This document shows, piece by piece, positions 38,795 to 54,078 of a stretch of 64,000 bases of DNA (positions are counted from its first letter, which is position 1; every line of letters begins with the position of its first letter). The translations under genes were made by a program, and so were the position numbers. The stretch covers positions 124,001-188,000 of the forward strand of contig NZ_JACHHG010000008.1 in NCBI RefSeq assembly GCF_014202645.1. Direction: 5' to 3'. The stretch comes from Deinobacterium chartae (GTDB lineage Bacteria > Deinococcota > Deinococci > Deinococcales > Deinococcaceae). The notes under the pieces are model-generated. The model was not told where the DNA came from. It searched no databases and was given only the letters and a program-made list of their open reading frames with translations.

Positions 38795-38815
38795 CTTGTG
38801 CGAGTCTTCACTTAC

Positions 38816-39071
38816 TGTGGATAACCCTGTGGATAACCCTGTGGATAAGTTGTGGATAACCCTGTGGAAAACTACCCCCTCTTGGAACCTGTGGATAACC
38901 TCGGGGTTTTTCCACAGGTTATCCACAGGCAAAGCCGAGTTATCCACAGAATTATCCACAGGCGGAATCGCGTGTGGATAAGCCTCGAGGCAGGTTTTCC
39001 ACAGTTTCCACAGGCCCTATTAGTACTACTACTAGTTTTTAAAAAGAATAAAGAGAAAAAGAAGAATAACG
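38816..39071. other. oriC: Chromosomal origin oriC between dnaA and dnaN
   Basis: Nine exact DnaA boxes (TTATCCACA or TGTGGATAA) at 38816, 38828, 38840, 38851, 38890, 38919, 38940, 38952 and 38973, with degenerate boxes at 38863, 38908, 38995 and 39004. The first five exact boxes point one way, the next three the other. The last two degenerate boxes are followed by a GC cluster (AGGCCC), then six TA-type trinucleotides (39017-39034) and an AT-rich tail (to 39071), the layout of an unwinding element. Confidence 0.95.
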
Positions 39072-39090
39072 AGCCAGACCGGAGGGCAGC

Positions 39091-40176
39091 GTGAACATCC
39101 AAGTAACCAAAAAGTTCCTGAGCGACAGCCTGGGAATCCTCGAACGCATCATCCCCGCACGCAGCAGCAACCCTGTGCTGACTCACCTCAAGATCGACGC
39201 CACCGAACGCGGGCTGTTCCTGAGCGGCACCAACTTGGAGATCGACCTCGAGGCCTTCGTTCCCGCGCAGGTGGACGGCGAGGCCTCGATCGTCTTGCCC
39301 GCTCACCTGTTCGCCCAGATCGTGCGCAACTTAGGCGGCGAGCTGGTCGAACTGAACTACGCAGGCGGCGAGCTCTCGGTGCAGTCCGCCGGCTTCAAGA
39401 CCAAACTGCAGACCGGAGACCTCGAGGCCTACCCGTCGCTGAACTTTCCCTCGCATTCGGACCTGACCCTCGACGCCAGGGATCTGGCACGCTCGCTCTC
39501 GAGCGTGCGCTACGCCGCCGCCAACGAGGCGTTTCAGGCGGTGTTCCGCGGGATCAAGTTCGAACTGGGCGGCAACCGCTCGCGCGTGGTCGCCAGCGAC
39601 GGCTACCGCCTGGCCATCCGCGACTTTGGGGCCGGACAGGGCGAGGCGCACAACCTGATCTTGCCCGCCCGCTCGGCCGACGAACTGGTGCGGGTGCTGC
39701 GCGAGGGCGAAGTGAAGCTCACCCTGGGGGGAAATACCCTCTCGGTTGCTGCAGACCGCGTGCGCATGAACCTCAAGCTGCTCGACGGCGACTTCCCGGA
39801 CTACGAGCGGGTCGTGCCCTCGGACATCAAGCTCTCGGTGCGCCTGCCCGCTGCCCAACTCAAGGAATCGGTGTCGCGCGTGGCGGTGCTGGCCGATAAA
39901 AATGCCAACAACCGGGTGGAATTTTTGGTCTCCGAAGGCAAGCTGCAACTGGCCGCCGAGGGCGACTACGGCCGGGCGCAGGACACCCTCGAGGTAGACC
40001 AGTCCGGCAACGATGCGGCGATGAGCCTGGGCTTCAACGCCAAGTTCGTGACCGACGCGCTGGGTCCTATCGACGGGGATGTGCTGATCCAGCTTTCAGG
40101 ACCGACCACGCCGGCCATGTTCAAGTCGCTGGACGACTCGGGTTACCTGGCCGTGGTGGTGCCGCTGCGCGTGTGA
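39091..40176 (+). CDS. dnaN: DNA polymerase III beta sliding clamp
   Basis: 361 residues from GTG 39091, GGAGGG before it. Three repeats of the clamp fold: [34 protein letters not shown] at the start, [31 protein letters not shown] in the middle, and the closing [31 protein letters not shown]. It tethers DNA polymerase and repair factors to DNA. It follows oriC directly and uses a promoter separate from dnaA. Confidence 0.96.
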   Translation: MNIQVTKKFLSDSLGILERIIPARSSNPVLTHLKIDATERGLFLSGTNLEIDLEAFVPAQVDGEASIVLPAHLFAQIVRNLGGELVELNYAGGELSVQSAGFKTKLQTGDLEAYPSLNFPSHSDLTLDARDLARSLSSVRYAAANEAFQAVFRGIKFELGGNRSRVVASDGYRLAIRDFGAGQGEAHNLILPARSADELVRVLREGEVKLTLGGNTLSVAADRVRMNLKLLDGDFPDYERVVPSDIKLSVRLPAAQLKESVSRVAVLADKNANNRVEFLVSEGKLQLAAEGDYGRAQDTLEVDQSGNDAAMSLGFNAKFVTDALGPIDGDVLIQLSGPTTPAMFKSLDDSGYLAVVVPLRV

Positions 40177-40183
40177 GGACTTT

Positions 40184-40210
40184 TGGGGGTGCTCTTCATC
40201 GAGTACCCCC
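40184..40210 (+). terminator. Hairpin after dnaN
   Basis: GGGGGTGCTC-TTCATC-GAGTACCCCC, 10-bp stem with one G-U pair; no T-tract. Confidence 0.5.
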
Positions 40211-40217
40211 GGCTTGA

Positions 40218-43017
<2,800 letters not shown>

Positions 43018-43030
43018 ACCGGACGTTGTA

Positions 43031-43061
43031 AAAAGCCCCCCGCACCGTGCGGGGGGCTTTT
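43031..43061. terminator. Bidirectional terminator between pyk and tyrS
   Basis: AAAAGCCCCCCGCA / TGCGGGGGGCTTTT, 14-bp stem, 3-nt loop, A/T tracts on both sides. Confidence 0.95.
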
Positions 43062-43077
43062 GTGTGCGGCCTCGAGG

Positions 43078-44427
<1,350 letters not shown>

Positions 44428-44430
<3 letters not shown>

Positions 44431-44456
44431 AAACGGGCAAAGGGTAGGGGTACAAT
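44428..44456 (+). promoter_or_regulatory. Promoter of the MOSC gene (leaderless)
   Basis: -35 CTGAAA (44428-44433), 17-bp spacer, -10 TACAAT (44451-44456), then seven bases to GTG 44464. Confidence 0.6.
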
Positions 44457-44463
44457 GCCGGGT

Positions 44464-45051
44464 GTGACCGTGACCCTGGCTGATCTGCTGCGCTCCTTGC
44501 CGCTCGAAGGCCGCCTCGAGTGGATCGGGCTGCGGCCCGCGCGCCGGGCCGCACTCATCGAGGTCGGCGAGGCGCTGGCCGTGGCCGGGCTGGGGCTCGA
44601 AGGGGACCACGGGCTGCGCCGCCCGGCGCGCCTGAGGGCCCTGACGGGCCCTGCAAACGAACCCCCGACTTCCGCTACCGCCCCGGTCCTCGAGGGGCCT
44701 TCCGCGGGCGCACAGGCGCTGGCCGGGCCGGGCAAGCGCAACGTCACCCTGATCCAGGCCGAGCACCTGCCGGTGATCGCCGCTCTGCTGGGCAGGGAGC
44801 AGGTGACGCCCGATGAGCTGCGCCGCAACCTGGTGGTGTCCGGCATCAATCTGCTCGCCTTGAAGGACCGCCGGTTCTGGGTCGGCGAGGTGCTGCTCGA
44901 GGGAACCGGGGCCTGCCACCCGTGCTCGCGCATGGAGGAGGCGCTGGGACCGGGCGGGTACAACGCGGTGCGCGGCCACGGTGGCCTGACCGCGCGGGTT
45001 GTGCGCGGCGGTACCCTGCGGCTGGGTGATCCGGTGAGGCCCGCCGGGTGA
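44464..45051 (+). CDS. MOSC-domain protein
   Basis: 195 residues from GTG 44464; an ATG at 44455 overlaps the -10 box and is unlikely. MOSC fold: GLGLEGDHGLR, KRNVTLIQAEHL, DELRRNLVVSGINLLALKDRRFWVGEVLLEGTGACHPCSRMEE. The conserved Cys in GACHPCSRM is that of sulfur-carrier or molybdenum-cofactor MOSC proteins (MOCS, mARC, YiiM families). A Pro/Ala-rich insert at about residues 60-85 is unusual. The end overlaps trmK (GTGA). Confidence 0.82.
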   Translation: MTVTLADLLRSLPLEGRLEWIGLRPARRAALIEVGEALAVAGLGLEGDHGLRRPARLRALTGPANEPPTSATAPVLEGPSAGAQALAGPGKRNVTLIQAEHLPVIAALLGREQVTPDELRRNLVVSGINLLALKDRRFWVGEVLLEGTGACHPCSRMEEALGPGGYNAVRGHGGLTARVVRGGTLRLGDPVRPAG

Positions 45052-45737
45052 GGCCGCTGCTCCTGCCACGCCTCGAGGAGCGCCTGCAGGCTGTATTGCA
45101 GCGGATCCGCTCGGAGGTGCACGCTGACATCGGCTCGGACCACGCTCACCTGCCGCTGCACCTGTTGGCCTCGGGCCGGGTGCGCCGCTGCGTGGTGGTC
45201 GAGAAGACGGCCGCTCCGGCGGCGGTGGCGCGCGCCACCTTGGAGGCGTTCGGTTGGTTGCACGCAGCCGAGGTGCGGGTGGCGGACGGCTTGAGCGGCT
45301 TGCATCCGGGCGAGGTCCGCAGCGTGAGCATCACCGGGATGGGTGCCAAGACGGTGCGCGACATTCTCGAGGGCCGACCGGAACGGCTCGATGGGGTGAA
45401 CAGGCTGGTGCTGCAGCCCAACGACGAACCGTCTGCGCTGCGGCGCTGGGCGCGGGAGCGCGGCTGGCACCTCGAGGACGAGGCGCTGCTGGCGGGGTAC
45501 TGGGCATACCCGCTGCTGTGCTTCGTGCGCGGCGAGGGCGAGGACCCGGCGTATGCGGGACATGACCTCGAGCTGGCGCTGCGCTTCGGTCCGCAGTTGC
45601 TCTCCCGGCGCGACCCGCTGTTGCGCCGCACGCTCGAGGCGCACTCCGGGCGCCTCGAGCGCGTGCAGGTCCACGGCAACCCGCGTACGCTGCGCGAACT
45701 GGCGCAGGTGCGCGCGGCGCTTGCGCTGTGGGATTAG
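45048..45737 (+). CDS. trmK: tRNA (adenine-22-N1)-methyltransferase TrmK
   Basis: 229 residues from GTG 45048, overlapping the MOSC stop. Class I SAM methyltransferase: DIGSDHAHLPLHLLASG (motif I), VEKTAAPAAVARATLEAF, RVADGLSGLHPGEVRSVSITGMGAKTVRDIL (motif IV, TGMGA) and LVLQPNDEPSALRRWARERGW are typical of COG2384/TrmK, which methylates A22 in tRNA D-loops. The C-terminal coiled region matches the family. Confidence 0.88.
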   Translation: MRPLLLPRLEERLQAVLQRIRSEVHADIGSDHAHLPLHLLASGRVRRCVVVEKTAAPAAVARATLEAFGWLHAAEVRVADGLSGLHPGEVRSVSITGMGAKTVRDILEGRPERLDGVNRLVLQPNDEPSALRRWARERGWHLEDEALLAGYWAYPLLCFVRGEGEDPAYAGHDLELALRFGPQLLSRRDPLLRRTLEAHSGRLERVQVHGNPRTLRELAQVRAALALWD

Positions 45738-45751
45738 CGGGCGGCAACAAT

Positions 45752-45793
45752 AAAAAACCGGCCTTTCGGCCGCCGCTTTCTTTCTTGATTATG
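45752..45793 (-). ncRNA. Predicted short RNA C (about 42 nt)
   Basis: A minus-strand unit: a strong promoter (45800-45828) and, 27 nt after the -10, a terminator CGGCC-GAAA-GGCCG-G then TTTTTT (45772-45752). The GAAA tetraloop makes the stem very stable. No start codon with a ribosome-binding site lies between. The core GAAAGCGGCGGCC is shared with unit B at 59831. The hairpin could also serve as terminator for trmK on the other strand. Confidence 0.5.
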
Positions 45794-45799
45794 TTGAAA

Positions 45800-45828
45800 A
45801 TAATAGCACAGTATACACCGTTTGTCAA
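45800..45828 (-). promoter_or_regulatory. Strong promoter of short RNA C
   Basis: TTGACA (45828-45823), 17-bp spacer, TATTAT (45805-45800), with TGTGC before the -10. Confidence 0.75.
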
Positions 45829-45875
45829 GGTTATGCGCATCGCCCGGAGCCGTACCGTTTAAGCAAGCGTCCAGA

Positions 45876-45910
45876 ACGGCGCGCAGTGCTATTAGGGCAC
45901 TGCGCGCCGT
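45876..45910 (-). terminator. Hairpin after the acylase gene
   Basis: 14-bp perfect stem ACGGCGCGCAGTGC / GCACTGCGCGCCGT, 7-nt loop; no T-tract. Confidence 0.6.
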
Positions 45911-45917
45911 GGAGAGG

Positions 45918-48284
45918 TCAGCGGGGAGGTTGCAGGGTCAGCACGTCGCCGCCCGTGGCAGAGCCCATGGGCAGGTAGCGACCGCCGCGCCACAGCGGGG
46001 CGAGATCGGCGTAGTGCGGGCTGAACGGACTGCCCGACTGACCCAGCGAGTGCACGAAGCGACTGGCCTCGAGGTTTCCGAGATCCACCACGTGACGGTA
46101 GCTGGGACCTTTGGTCTGCACGAAGGTCTCCTGGTCGTAGGCGGCCACGTTGACCGTGTAGATGCCGCCCCGGTTGGGCTGCGAGCGGTTGAAGACGTTC
46201 CCGAGCACCGGGATGTCGGCGAAAGCGCCGTGCTGGGAGAGCACGCGGTGCAGCCCGCCCCAACGCCAGCTTTGGGGCGAACTGCCCAGGCGTGCCTCGA
46301 GGGCCTGAGCGGCGCGCGACAGGCTCTGCTGCAAAAATTGCGTGCAGTCACGCGCCGTCGCATCCCGACAGAAGCGTCCGTCCTCGCGCAACTGCTGCTG
46401 AACGAACAGCGCGTTGTTCCAGTACGGTCCGAAGTCCTCGCCCAGTTCGTCGGCGGGCATACGGATCAGTTCGCGGAACCAGAAGGCGAAGGCGGTCGCG
46501 GCCGCGCTGTCCTCGCTCATGTCGCCGTCCCAGTTTGCCAGGGTGTTCAGCAGGCGCTTGGAGGCCGTGTCCTGCGGCTCGACCCGGGTCAGGAACGGTG
46601 ACAGGTCGCGCCAGATCAGGCTGACCGAGTCCATCTGGATGTCTTGCATGTCCTGCACGGTGAGTTTGCGGCCCGACTGCACGGCCTGCTCGATGCGCTC
46701 GCGGATGCGCTGCGCGCGGTAGGGCAGGGCCCAGATGGCATCGTTGCCCAGGCTGTAAGCGTACTCGGGCCCCACCACCCGGTTGTTGGCGGTGACCACA
46801 AAGCCTTCTTGAGGGTTGTAAACGTGCGGCAGCTTCTCGAAGGGGATGTAGCCGGTCCACGCGTTGCTGCCGTCGCCCCGGGCGGGCAGGCTGCCGTCGT
46901 AGCCCTGGCGGATCGGAATGCGTCCGGGCGCGTAGTAACCGATGTTGCCGTCTATGTCGGCGTACACGAAGCTTTGCGATGGGGCCACGTAGCGCCGAAG
47001 CGCCGCCGTGAAGTCTTGCCAGTTGCGGGCGTAGTTGATGCCGATGAAGGCGTCCATCGTGGTGTCGCCGGGTTGCAGGGCGGTCCAGCGCAGGGATACC
47101 CGCTGCTTTAAGTCCGCAGCACCCGCCTGCGAGATGATCGGGCCGTGCTCGCTCTCTTGCACCTCGAGGCGCACGTCCGGCTGGCCTTTGACCCGGATCA
47201 CCTCGGTGCGGGTGGTCAGGCGGGCTCCGTCGGGCTCGAGGTACAGGTCCTGCACGTCGGGGTTGACGTTGGTGACTCCCCAGGCGACGCGGTCGTTGCG
47301 GCCGATCACCATGGCGGGCAGGCCGGGGATGGTTGCTCCCACCACCCGCAGGGTCGGTCCGCGCAGTTCGGCGAGATACCACAGCGCCGGAGCCTGCAGG
47401 CTCAGGTGCGGGTCGTCGGCCAGCAGCGGTTTGCCGCTCTCGGTGAAGCGGCCCGAGATCACCCAGTTGTTCGAGCCCTTGCCCTCGAAGCGCTCGAAGC
47501 CCAGGCGGCGTGCCGCCTCGAGGTGGGCTTCGAGGTTGCGCAGGGTCTGGGGCAGCAGGGCCTGCGCAACCTCGTCGGACGAGGCGTCCTGCGGGGCTTG
47601 CTCCAGCAGCCCGCTCTGCTCGAGGTCGCTGCGCGCGAGGATGGTGGGAGCTGCGGCGGGGTAGGGGGGCATCAGGACGCGGCGGGCGCTCTCACCGAGT
47701 TTGGCGTCGAGCCGCGCGGCCAGGATCTCGTCCTCGTAGTTGCCGCCCAGGTCGAAGGCCATCAGCTTGGACCATGCGACCGAGTCCACCTCGGTCCAGC
47801 GCTCGGGGGTATGGTTGAGGACCAGAAATTCCAGCGGGCGCTTGCCGGTGTCCAAAAAGGCGTTGACTCCGGCGGTGTAGGCGCGAACCAGGCGGCGGCT
47901 GCGGTCGTCCAGGGCGGGCAGGACCGTTTGGGCGGCGCGGTAAAAGCCCCAGGTGCGCAAGAACTTGTCCTGCTCGAGGGCCGCTTCGCCCAGCATCTCT
48001 GAGAGTCGGCCCTGGGCGATGCGGCGCTGAAACTCCATCTGCCACAGGCGGTCTTGGGCGTGTACGTAACCCAGTGCGAACACCGCGTCCTCGTCGCTGC
48101 GTTCGGCGTGAATGAGGGGAATCCCGTGCGGGTCGCGTGAAACCGTAACCGGACCACTGAGGCCCTCGAGGTGCAGCGTGCCCCGGGTGGGGGAGTAGCC
48201 CTGCCAGAAGGCATAGGCGATCAGGGCGACAACAGCCAGCAACAGCAGGGCCAGCAGGGCGCCCAGAACACGAAGAATGCGCAT
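45918..48284 (-). CDS. Penicillin-acylase-family N-terminal nucleophile hydrolase
   Basis: 788 residues from ATG 48284, GGAGG before it; a longer frame upstream lacks a signal. An N-terminal membrane helix (LLALLLLAVVALIAYAF) predicts export. The alpha part holds DPHGIPLIHAERSDEDAVFALGYVHAQDRLWQMEFQRR; self-cleavage should occur before Ser in EGKG/SNNWVISG, making that Ser the nucleophile of the beta chain, with DDPHLSLQAPALWY and WGVTNVNPDVQDLY following. Substrates of the family include penicillins and acyl-homoserine lactones; which applies here is unknown. Divergent from katA. Confidence 0.93.
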   Translation of the reverse strand: MRILRVLGALLALLLLAVVALIAYAFWQGYSPTRGTLHLEGLSGPVTVSRDPHGIPLIHAERSDEDAVFALGYVHAQDRLWQMEFQRRIAQGRLSEMLGEAALEQDKFLRTWGFYRAAQTVLPALDDRSRRLVRAYTAGVNAFLDTGKRPLEFLVLNHTPERWTEVDSVAWSKLMAFDLGGNYEDEILAARLDAKLGESARRVLMPPYPAAAPTILARSDLEQSGLLEQAPQDASSDEVAQALLPQTLRNLEAHLEAARRLGFERFEGKGSNNWVISGRFTESGKPLLADDPHLSLQAPALWYLAELRGPTLRVVGATIPGLPAMVIGRNDRVAWGVTNVNPDVQDLYLEPDGARLTTRTEVIRVKGQPDVRLEVQESEHGPIISQAGAADLKQRVSLRWTALQPGDTTMDAFIGINYARNWQDFTAALRRYVAPSQSFVYADIDGNIGYYAPGRIPIRQGYDGSLPARGDGSNAWTGYIPFEKLPHVYNPQEGFVVTANNRVVGPEYAYSLGNDAIWALPYRAQRIRERIEQAVQSGRKLTVQDMQDIQMDSVSLIWRDLSPFLTRVEPQDTASKRLLNTLANWDGDMSEDSAAATAFAFWFRELIRMPADELGEDFGPYWNNALFVQQQLREDGRFCRDATARDCTQFLQQSLSRAAQALEARLGSSPQSWRWGGLHRVLSQHGAFADIPVLGNVFNRSQPNRGGIYTVNVAAYDQETFVQTKGPSYRHVVDLGNLEASRFVHSLGQSGSPFSPHYADLAPLWRGGRYLPMGSATGGDVLTLQPPR

Positions 48285-48483
48285 GAAGCCTCCGAAGAAA
48301 CCGTGAAATGAGGTTCGGGTGGAGCGGGTTGCGAAAAGCCCGGAAGCACCGGAGGGGCAAGGGGGCGCAGCGGTGTTCCTGCGGGTGGCGTGTGCCCGAT
48401 CGTAACACGCTCTGGGCGGGGCTGCGGGCAATCTTGCGCGTCGGGCTCTGGCCCTGGGGTAGCCCGCATGACATTTTGTGTAT

Positions 48484-48498
48484 TCATAATGATTATGA
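48484..48498. promoter_or_regulatory. PerR/Fur-type operator upstream of catalase
   Basis: TCATAAT-G-ATTATGA, a perfect 7-1-7 palindrome that differs from the Bacillus PerR box (TTATAATNATTATAA) at one position per arm. It lies 63 bp before katA, and a Fur-family gene follows katA. Confidence 0.75.
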
Positions 48499-48561
48499 TT
48501 TTCTACGACCGTTGCCCGGGGTCGGTCTATCCGCCTCGAGGTAACCATCAGGAGGACTCGC

Positions 48562-50082
48562 ATGATTGACCGCAAACCCGAAGGCAACACCCCGCTCAGC
48601 CCCTTGACCACCAATCAGGGCGTGCGCATCCACGACAACCAGAACTCGCGCACCGCCGGGGTGCGCGGCCCGGTGCTGCTCGAGGACTACCAGATGATCG
48701 AGAAGATCGCGCACTTTGACCGCGAGCGCATTCCGCAGCGCGTGGTGCACGCTCAGGGTGCCGGCGCTCACGGTTACTTCGAGACCTATGGCCGGGTAGG
48801 GGACCGCCCGGTCGGCGAGTTCACCGCTGCCGACTTCCTGCAGCGCCCCGGCGAGCGCACCCCGGTGTTCGTGCGCTTCTCGACCGTGATTCACGGTCTT
48901 AACAGCCCCGAGACCCTGCGCGACCCGCGCGGCTTCGCGGTCAAGTTCTACACCCGCGAGGGCAACTACGACCTGGTGGGCAACAACTTGCCGGTGTTCT
49001 TCATCCGCGACGGCATCAAGTTTCCCGACGTGATCCACGCGCTCAAGCCCGCTCCGCAGACCAACCTCCAGACCAACGACCACTACTGGGACTTTTTCAG
49101 CCTGACACCCGAGGCGACCCACATGCTGACCTGGCTGTTCTCGAATCGGGGCATCCCGGCCGACTACCGCCACCAGGAGGGTTTCGGGGTCCACACCTTC
49201 AAATGGGTGAACGCGCGTGGCGAGGAGATCTACGTCAAGTATCACTGGAAGCCCAAACAGGGCGTGCGTAACCTCACCCGTGCCCAGGCGGCGGAGATCC
49301 AGGCCCGCGACTTCCAGCACGCGACCCGTGACCTGTTCGAGTCCATCGAGCGCGGCGACTACCCCGAGTGGGAGCTGTGCGTGCAGCTGATGCCGATCGA
49401 GCTCGAAGACAGCCTGCGCTTTGATCCGCTCGACGTTACCAAGACCTGGCCCGAAGACGAGTTCCCGCTGCTGCCGGTGGGCCGCATGGTGCTCGACCGC
49501 AACCCGCGCAACTACTTCGCCGAGGTCGAGCAGGTCGCCTTTGCGCCCTCGGTGCTGGTCCCCGGCATCGAACTGTCGGCCGACAAGATGCTGCAGGTGC
49601 GCGCCTTCTCCTACCCGGACACCCAGCGCTACCGCCTGGGTGCGAACTACGCCCAGCTCCCGATCAACTGCCCCTTCGCTCCGGTTGCCAACAACCAGCG
49701 CGACGGCTTCATGGCCTTTGGGGACAACGGCGGCAGCCGCATCAACTACGAGCCCAACAGCCTCGAGGGAGGCCTCAAAGAGGCGCGCGGGGGAACCGTG
49801 AGCGGGCACGCCGGGCGTCTCGAGGGTCACGTGGTGCGCCAGACCATCGACCGGCGCGAGGACTTTTACCAGGCGGGCGAGCGTTATCGCAGCCTGAGCG
49901 AAGCGGATCGCGATAACCTGGTGGATAACCTGGTGGACAACATCGCGCCGGTACGCAGCGAGGCGATCAAGCTGCGCCTGATCTGCAACTTCGCCCGCGC
50001 CGACTTCGAGTTCGGCCGCCGCGTGGCCGAGGGACTGGGGATTGCCCTGCCCGAGGAACTGCTGAACCACGCGGCCCACTGA
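48562..50082 (+). CDS. katA: Monofunctional haem catalase
   Basis: 506 residues with AGGAGG before the ATG. It dismutates hydrogen peroxide. The active-site His is in RVVHAQGAGAHGYFE, the Asn in DLVGNNLPVFFIRD, and the proximal haem Tyr in SYPDTQRYRLGANY. It is of the small-subunit clade (no C-terminal flavodoxin-like domain). A PerR-like box lies upstream and a Fur/PerR regulator gene downstream, which suggests peroxide induction. Confidence 0.96.
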   Translation: MIDRKPEGNTPLSPLTTNQGVRIHDNQNSRTAGVRGPVLLEDYQMIEKIAHFDRERIPQRVVHAQGAGAHGYFETYGRVGDRPVGEFTAADFLQRPGERTPVFVRFSTVIHGLNSPETLRDPRGFAVKFYTREGNYDLVGNNLPVFFIRDGIKFPDVIHALKPAPQTNLQTNDHYWDFFSLTPEATHMLTWLFSNRGIPADYRHQEGFGVHTFKWVNARGEEIYVKYHWKPKQGVRNLTRAQAAEIQARDFQHATRDLFESIERGDYPEWELCVQLMPIELEDSLRFDPLDVTKTWPEDEFPLLPVGRMVLDRNPRNYFAEVEQVAFAPSVLVPGIELSADKMLQVRAFSYPDTQRYRLGANYAQLPINCPFAPVANNQRDGFMAFGDNGGSRINYEPNSLEGGLKEARGGTVSGHAGRLEGHVVRQTIDRREDFYQAGERYRSLSEADRDNLVDNLVDNIAPVRSEAIKLRLICNFARADFEFGRRVAEGLGIALPEELLNHAAH

Positions 50083-50152
50083 GCACTTCGGTCCCGGGGG
50101 CCCAGAACGCCTCAGGGTGATCCGGATGCCCCTTGGGGTAGCGTTTCTTACT

Positions 50153-50158
50153 TATGAT
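50153..50158 (+). promoter_or_regulatory. -10 box of the Fur/PerR gene (leaderless)
   Basis: TATGAT, six bases (GGAGCG) before ATG 50165. The overlapping TTATGAT is a half-site of the operator found upstream of katA, which hints at autoregulation. Confidence 0.55.
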
Positions 50159-50164
50159 GGAGCG

Positions 50165-50590
50165 ATGATGCGCCGCGACGACCTGACCCGCTACCTCGAG
50201 GAACGCGGCCTGCGCGCCACCACACCGCGCCTGAGGCTACTGGCTTTTTTCGCGGAGCACTCGGGGCACTTCACGCCCGAGGAGATCTTCGAACGCCTGC
50301 GGGCTTCGGGCGAGGGCGTCTCGATCGCCACGCTCTACCAGAACCTGCGTACCTTCCGCGAGCGCGGCCTGCTCGAGGAGGTCACCGGACCGGGCGGAGA
50401 ACTGCGCTACGACGCCAACTTGGTACCGCATCACCACCTGGTATGCGTGAGCTGTGGGCGGATGACCGACCTCGAGTTCGAAGTGCCTCCGTTGGCTCTG
50501 CCTGCCCCCAGCGCGGGCTGGAGCGTGTTCGAACGCCGCCTCGAGGTGCGGGGGCTGTGCCCGGACTGCCGGGCGAGGCAGGGTGCCTGA
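50165..50590 (+). CDS. perR: Fur-family regulator, probably PerR
   Basis: 141 residues from ATG 50165 (ATG 50168 equally possible). Winged helix: LRATTPRLRLLAFFAEHSGHFTPEEIFERLRASGEGVSIATLYQNLRTFRERGLLEEV. The dimerisation domain has the metal ligands HHHLVC and structural zinc pairs CVSCG and CPDCRA. Fur, PerR, Zur and Mur cannot be told apart with certainty from sequence. The neighbouring catalase and the PerR-like box favour PerR. Confidence 0.85.
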   Translation: MMRRDDLTRYLEERGLRATTPRLRLLAFFAEHSGHFTPEEIFERLRASGEGVSIATLYQNLRTFRERGLLEEVTGPGGELRYDANLVPHHHLVCVSCGRMTDLEFEVPPLALPAPSAGWSVFERRLEVRGLCPDCRARQGA

Positions 50591-50651
50591 CGGCCCACCG
50601 CTGTGCAGGGCTGACCTTTAAAAATTCCTCAAGAAATGCTTCATCTTTCGG

Positions 50652-50679
50652 GCGGCCCCAGCGGGCCGCTTTGGTTTTT
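50652..50679 (+). terminator. Intrinsic terminator after perR
   Basis: GCGGCCC-CAGC-GGGCCGC followed by TTTGGTTTTT; the T-tract runs into the -35 of the first nrdJ promoter. Confidence 0.85.
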
Positions 50680-50706
50680 GACCTCTGGGAGGGCGTCGGG
50701 TAAACT
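50678..50706 (+). promoter_or_regulatory. nrdJ promoter P1
   Basis: TTGACC (50678-50683), 17-bp spacer, TAAACT (50701-50706). Confidence 0.65.
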
Positions 50707-50748
50707 GGGGTAGTTTTCCATAACTCTCCAGATCTTGTCTGTCAATAC

Positions 50749-50777
50749 TGGACAGGTACGACATTTGGTACTACATT
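50749..50777 (+). promoter_or_regulatory. nrdJ promoter P2
   Basis: TGGACA (50749-50754), 17-bp spacer, TACATT (50772-50777). The expected start (about 50784-50787) is at the foot of the 49-nt hairpin. Confidence 0.6.
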
Positions 50778-50786
50778 GGGGCCAAT

Positions 50787-50835
50787 GCGACAGGGCGGTG
50801 ATGCCTACGTACGTGGGCGTCGCTACCCCTGTCGC
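50787..50835 (+). other. 49-nt hairpin in the nrdJ leader
   Basis: Base stem GCGACAGGG / CCCTGTCGC, then GGT/ACC and GATGCC/GGCGTC around a 3-nt asymmetric loop, with loop TACGTACGTG. It ends about 11 nt before AGGAGGT. It may protect the 5' end, control initiation or bind a ligand. It does not show the cobalamin-riboswitch core. Confidence 0.6.
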
Positions 50836-50864
50836 CTCATCTTTCACAGGAGGTCCAGCCGTCT

Positions 50865-53822
<2,958 letters not shown>

Positions 53823-53854
53823 CCTCGAGGTCGGGGCGTTAAAAGAGAACCGAG

Positions 53855-53890
53855 GCAAGCAGGCCGCGCAATATTGCGCGGCCTGCTTGC
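53855..53890 (+). terminator. Perfect 36-bp palindromic hairpin after nrdJ
   Basis: Arms of 18 bp (53855-53872 and 53873-53890) with no unpaired centre; no T-tract follows. Probable terminator or mRNA 3'-end stabiliser. Confidence 0.75.
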
Positions 53891-54078
53891 TGTGCTGGCG
53901 GACGGCACCGCGGCCTGGACTGATTCGTCGCGAGATGGGGTTGCGGAAGGCGGGCAGGGACGTGCAGAACGCAGCTTTTTCCAAACCCTCCTTTTTTAAT
54001 CTAGTTGCAAAATCCTTTATGCTTTACGGCCGAAGCAACGTAACATGACCCGAGATATACAAGTAACAATGTGGAATA

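Noticed and set aside
49910-49945. DnaA-box-like TGGTGGATAACC repeats inside katA
   Set aside because: They encode the repeated NLVDN residues of catalase and lack the full TGTGGATAA sequence.
50707-50864. Cobalamin riboswitch in the nrdJ leader
   Set aside because: The conserved B12-box and core nucleotides are not seen; only a hairpin is supported.
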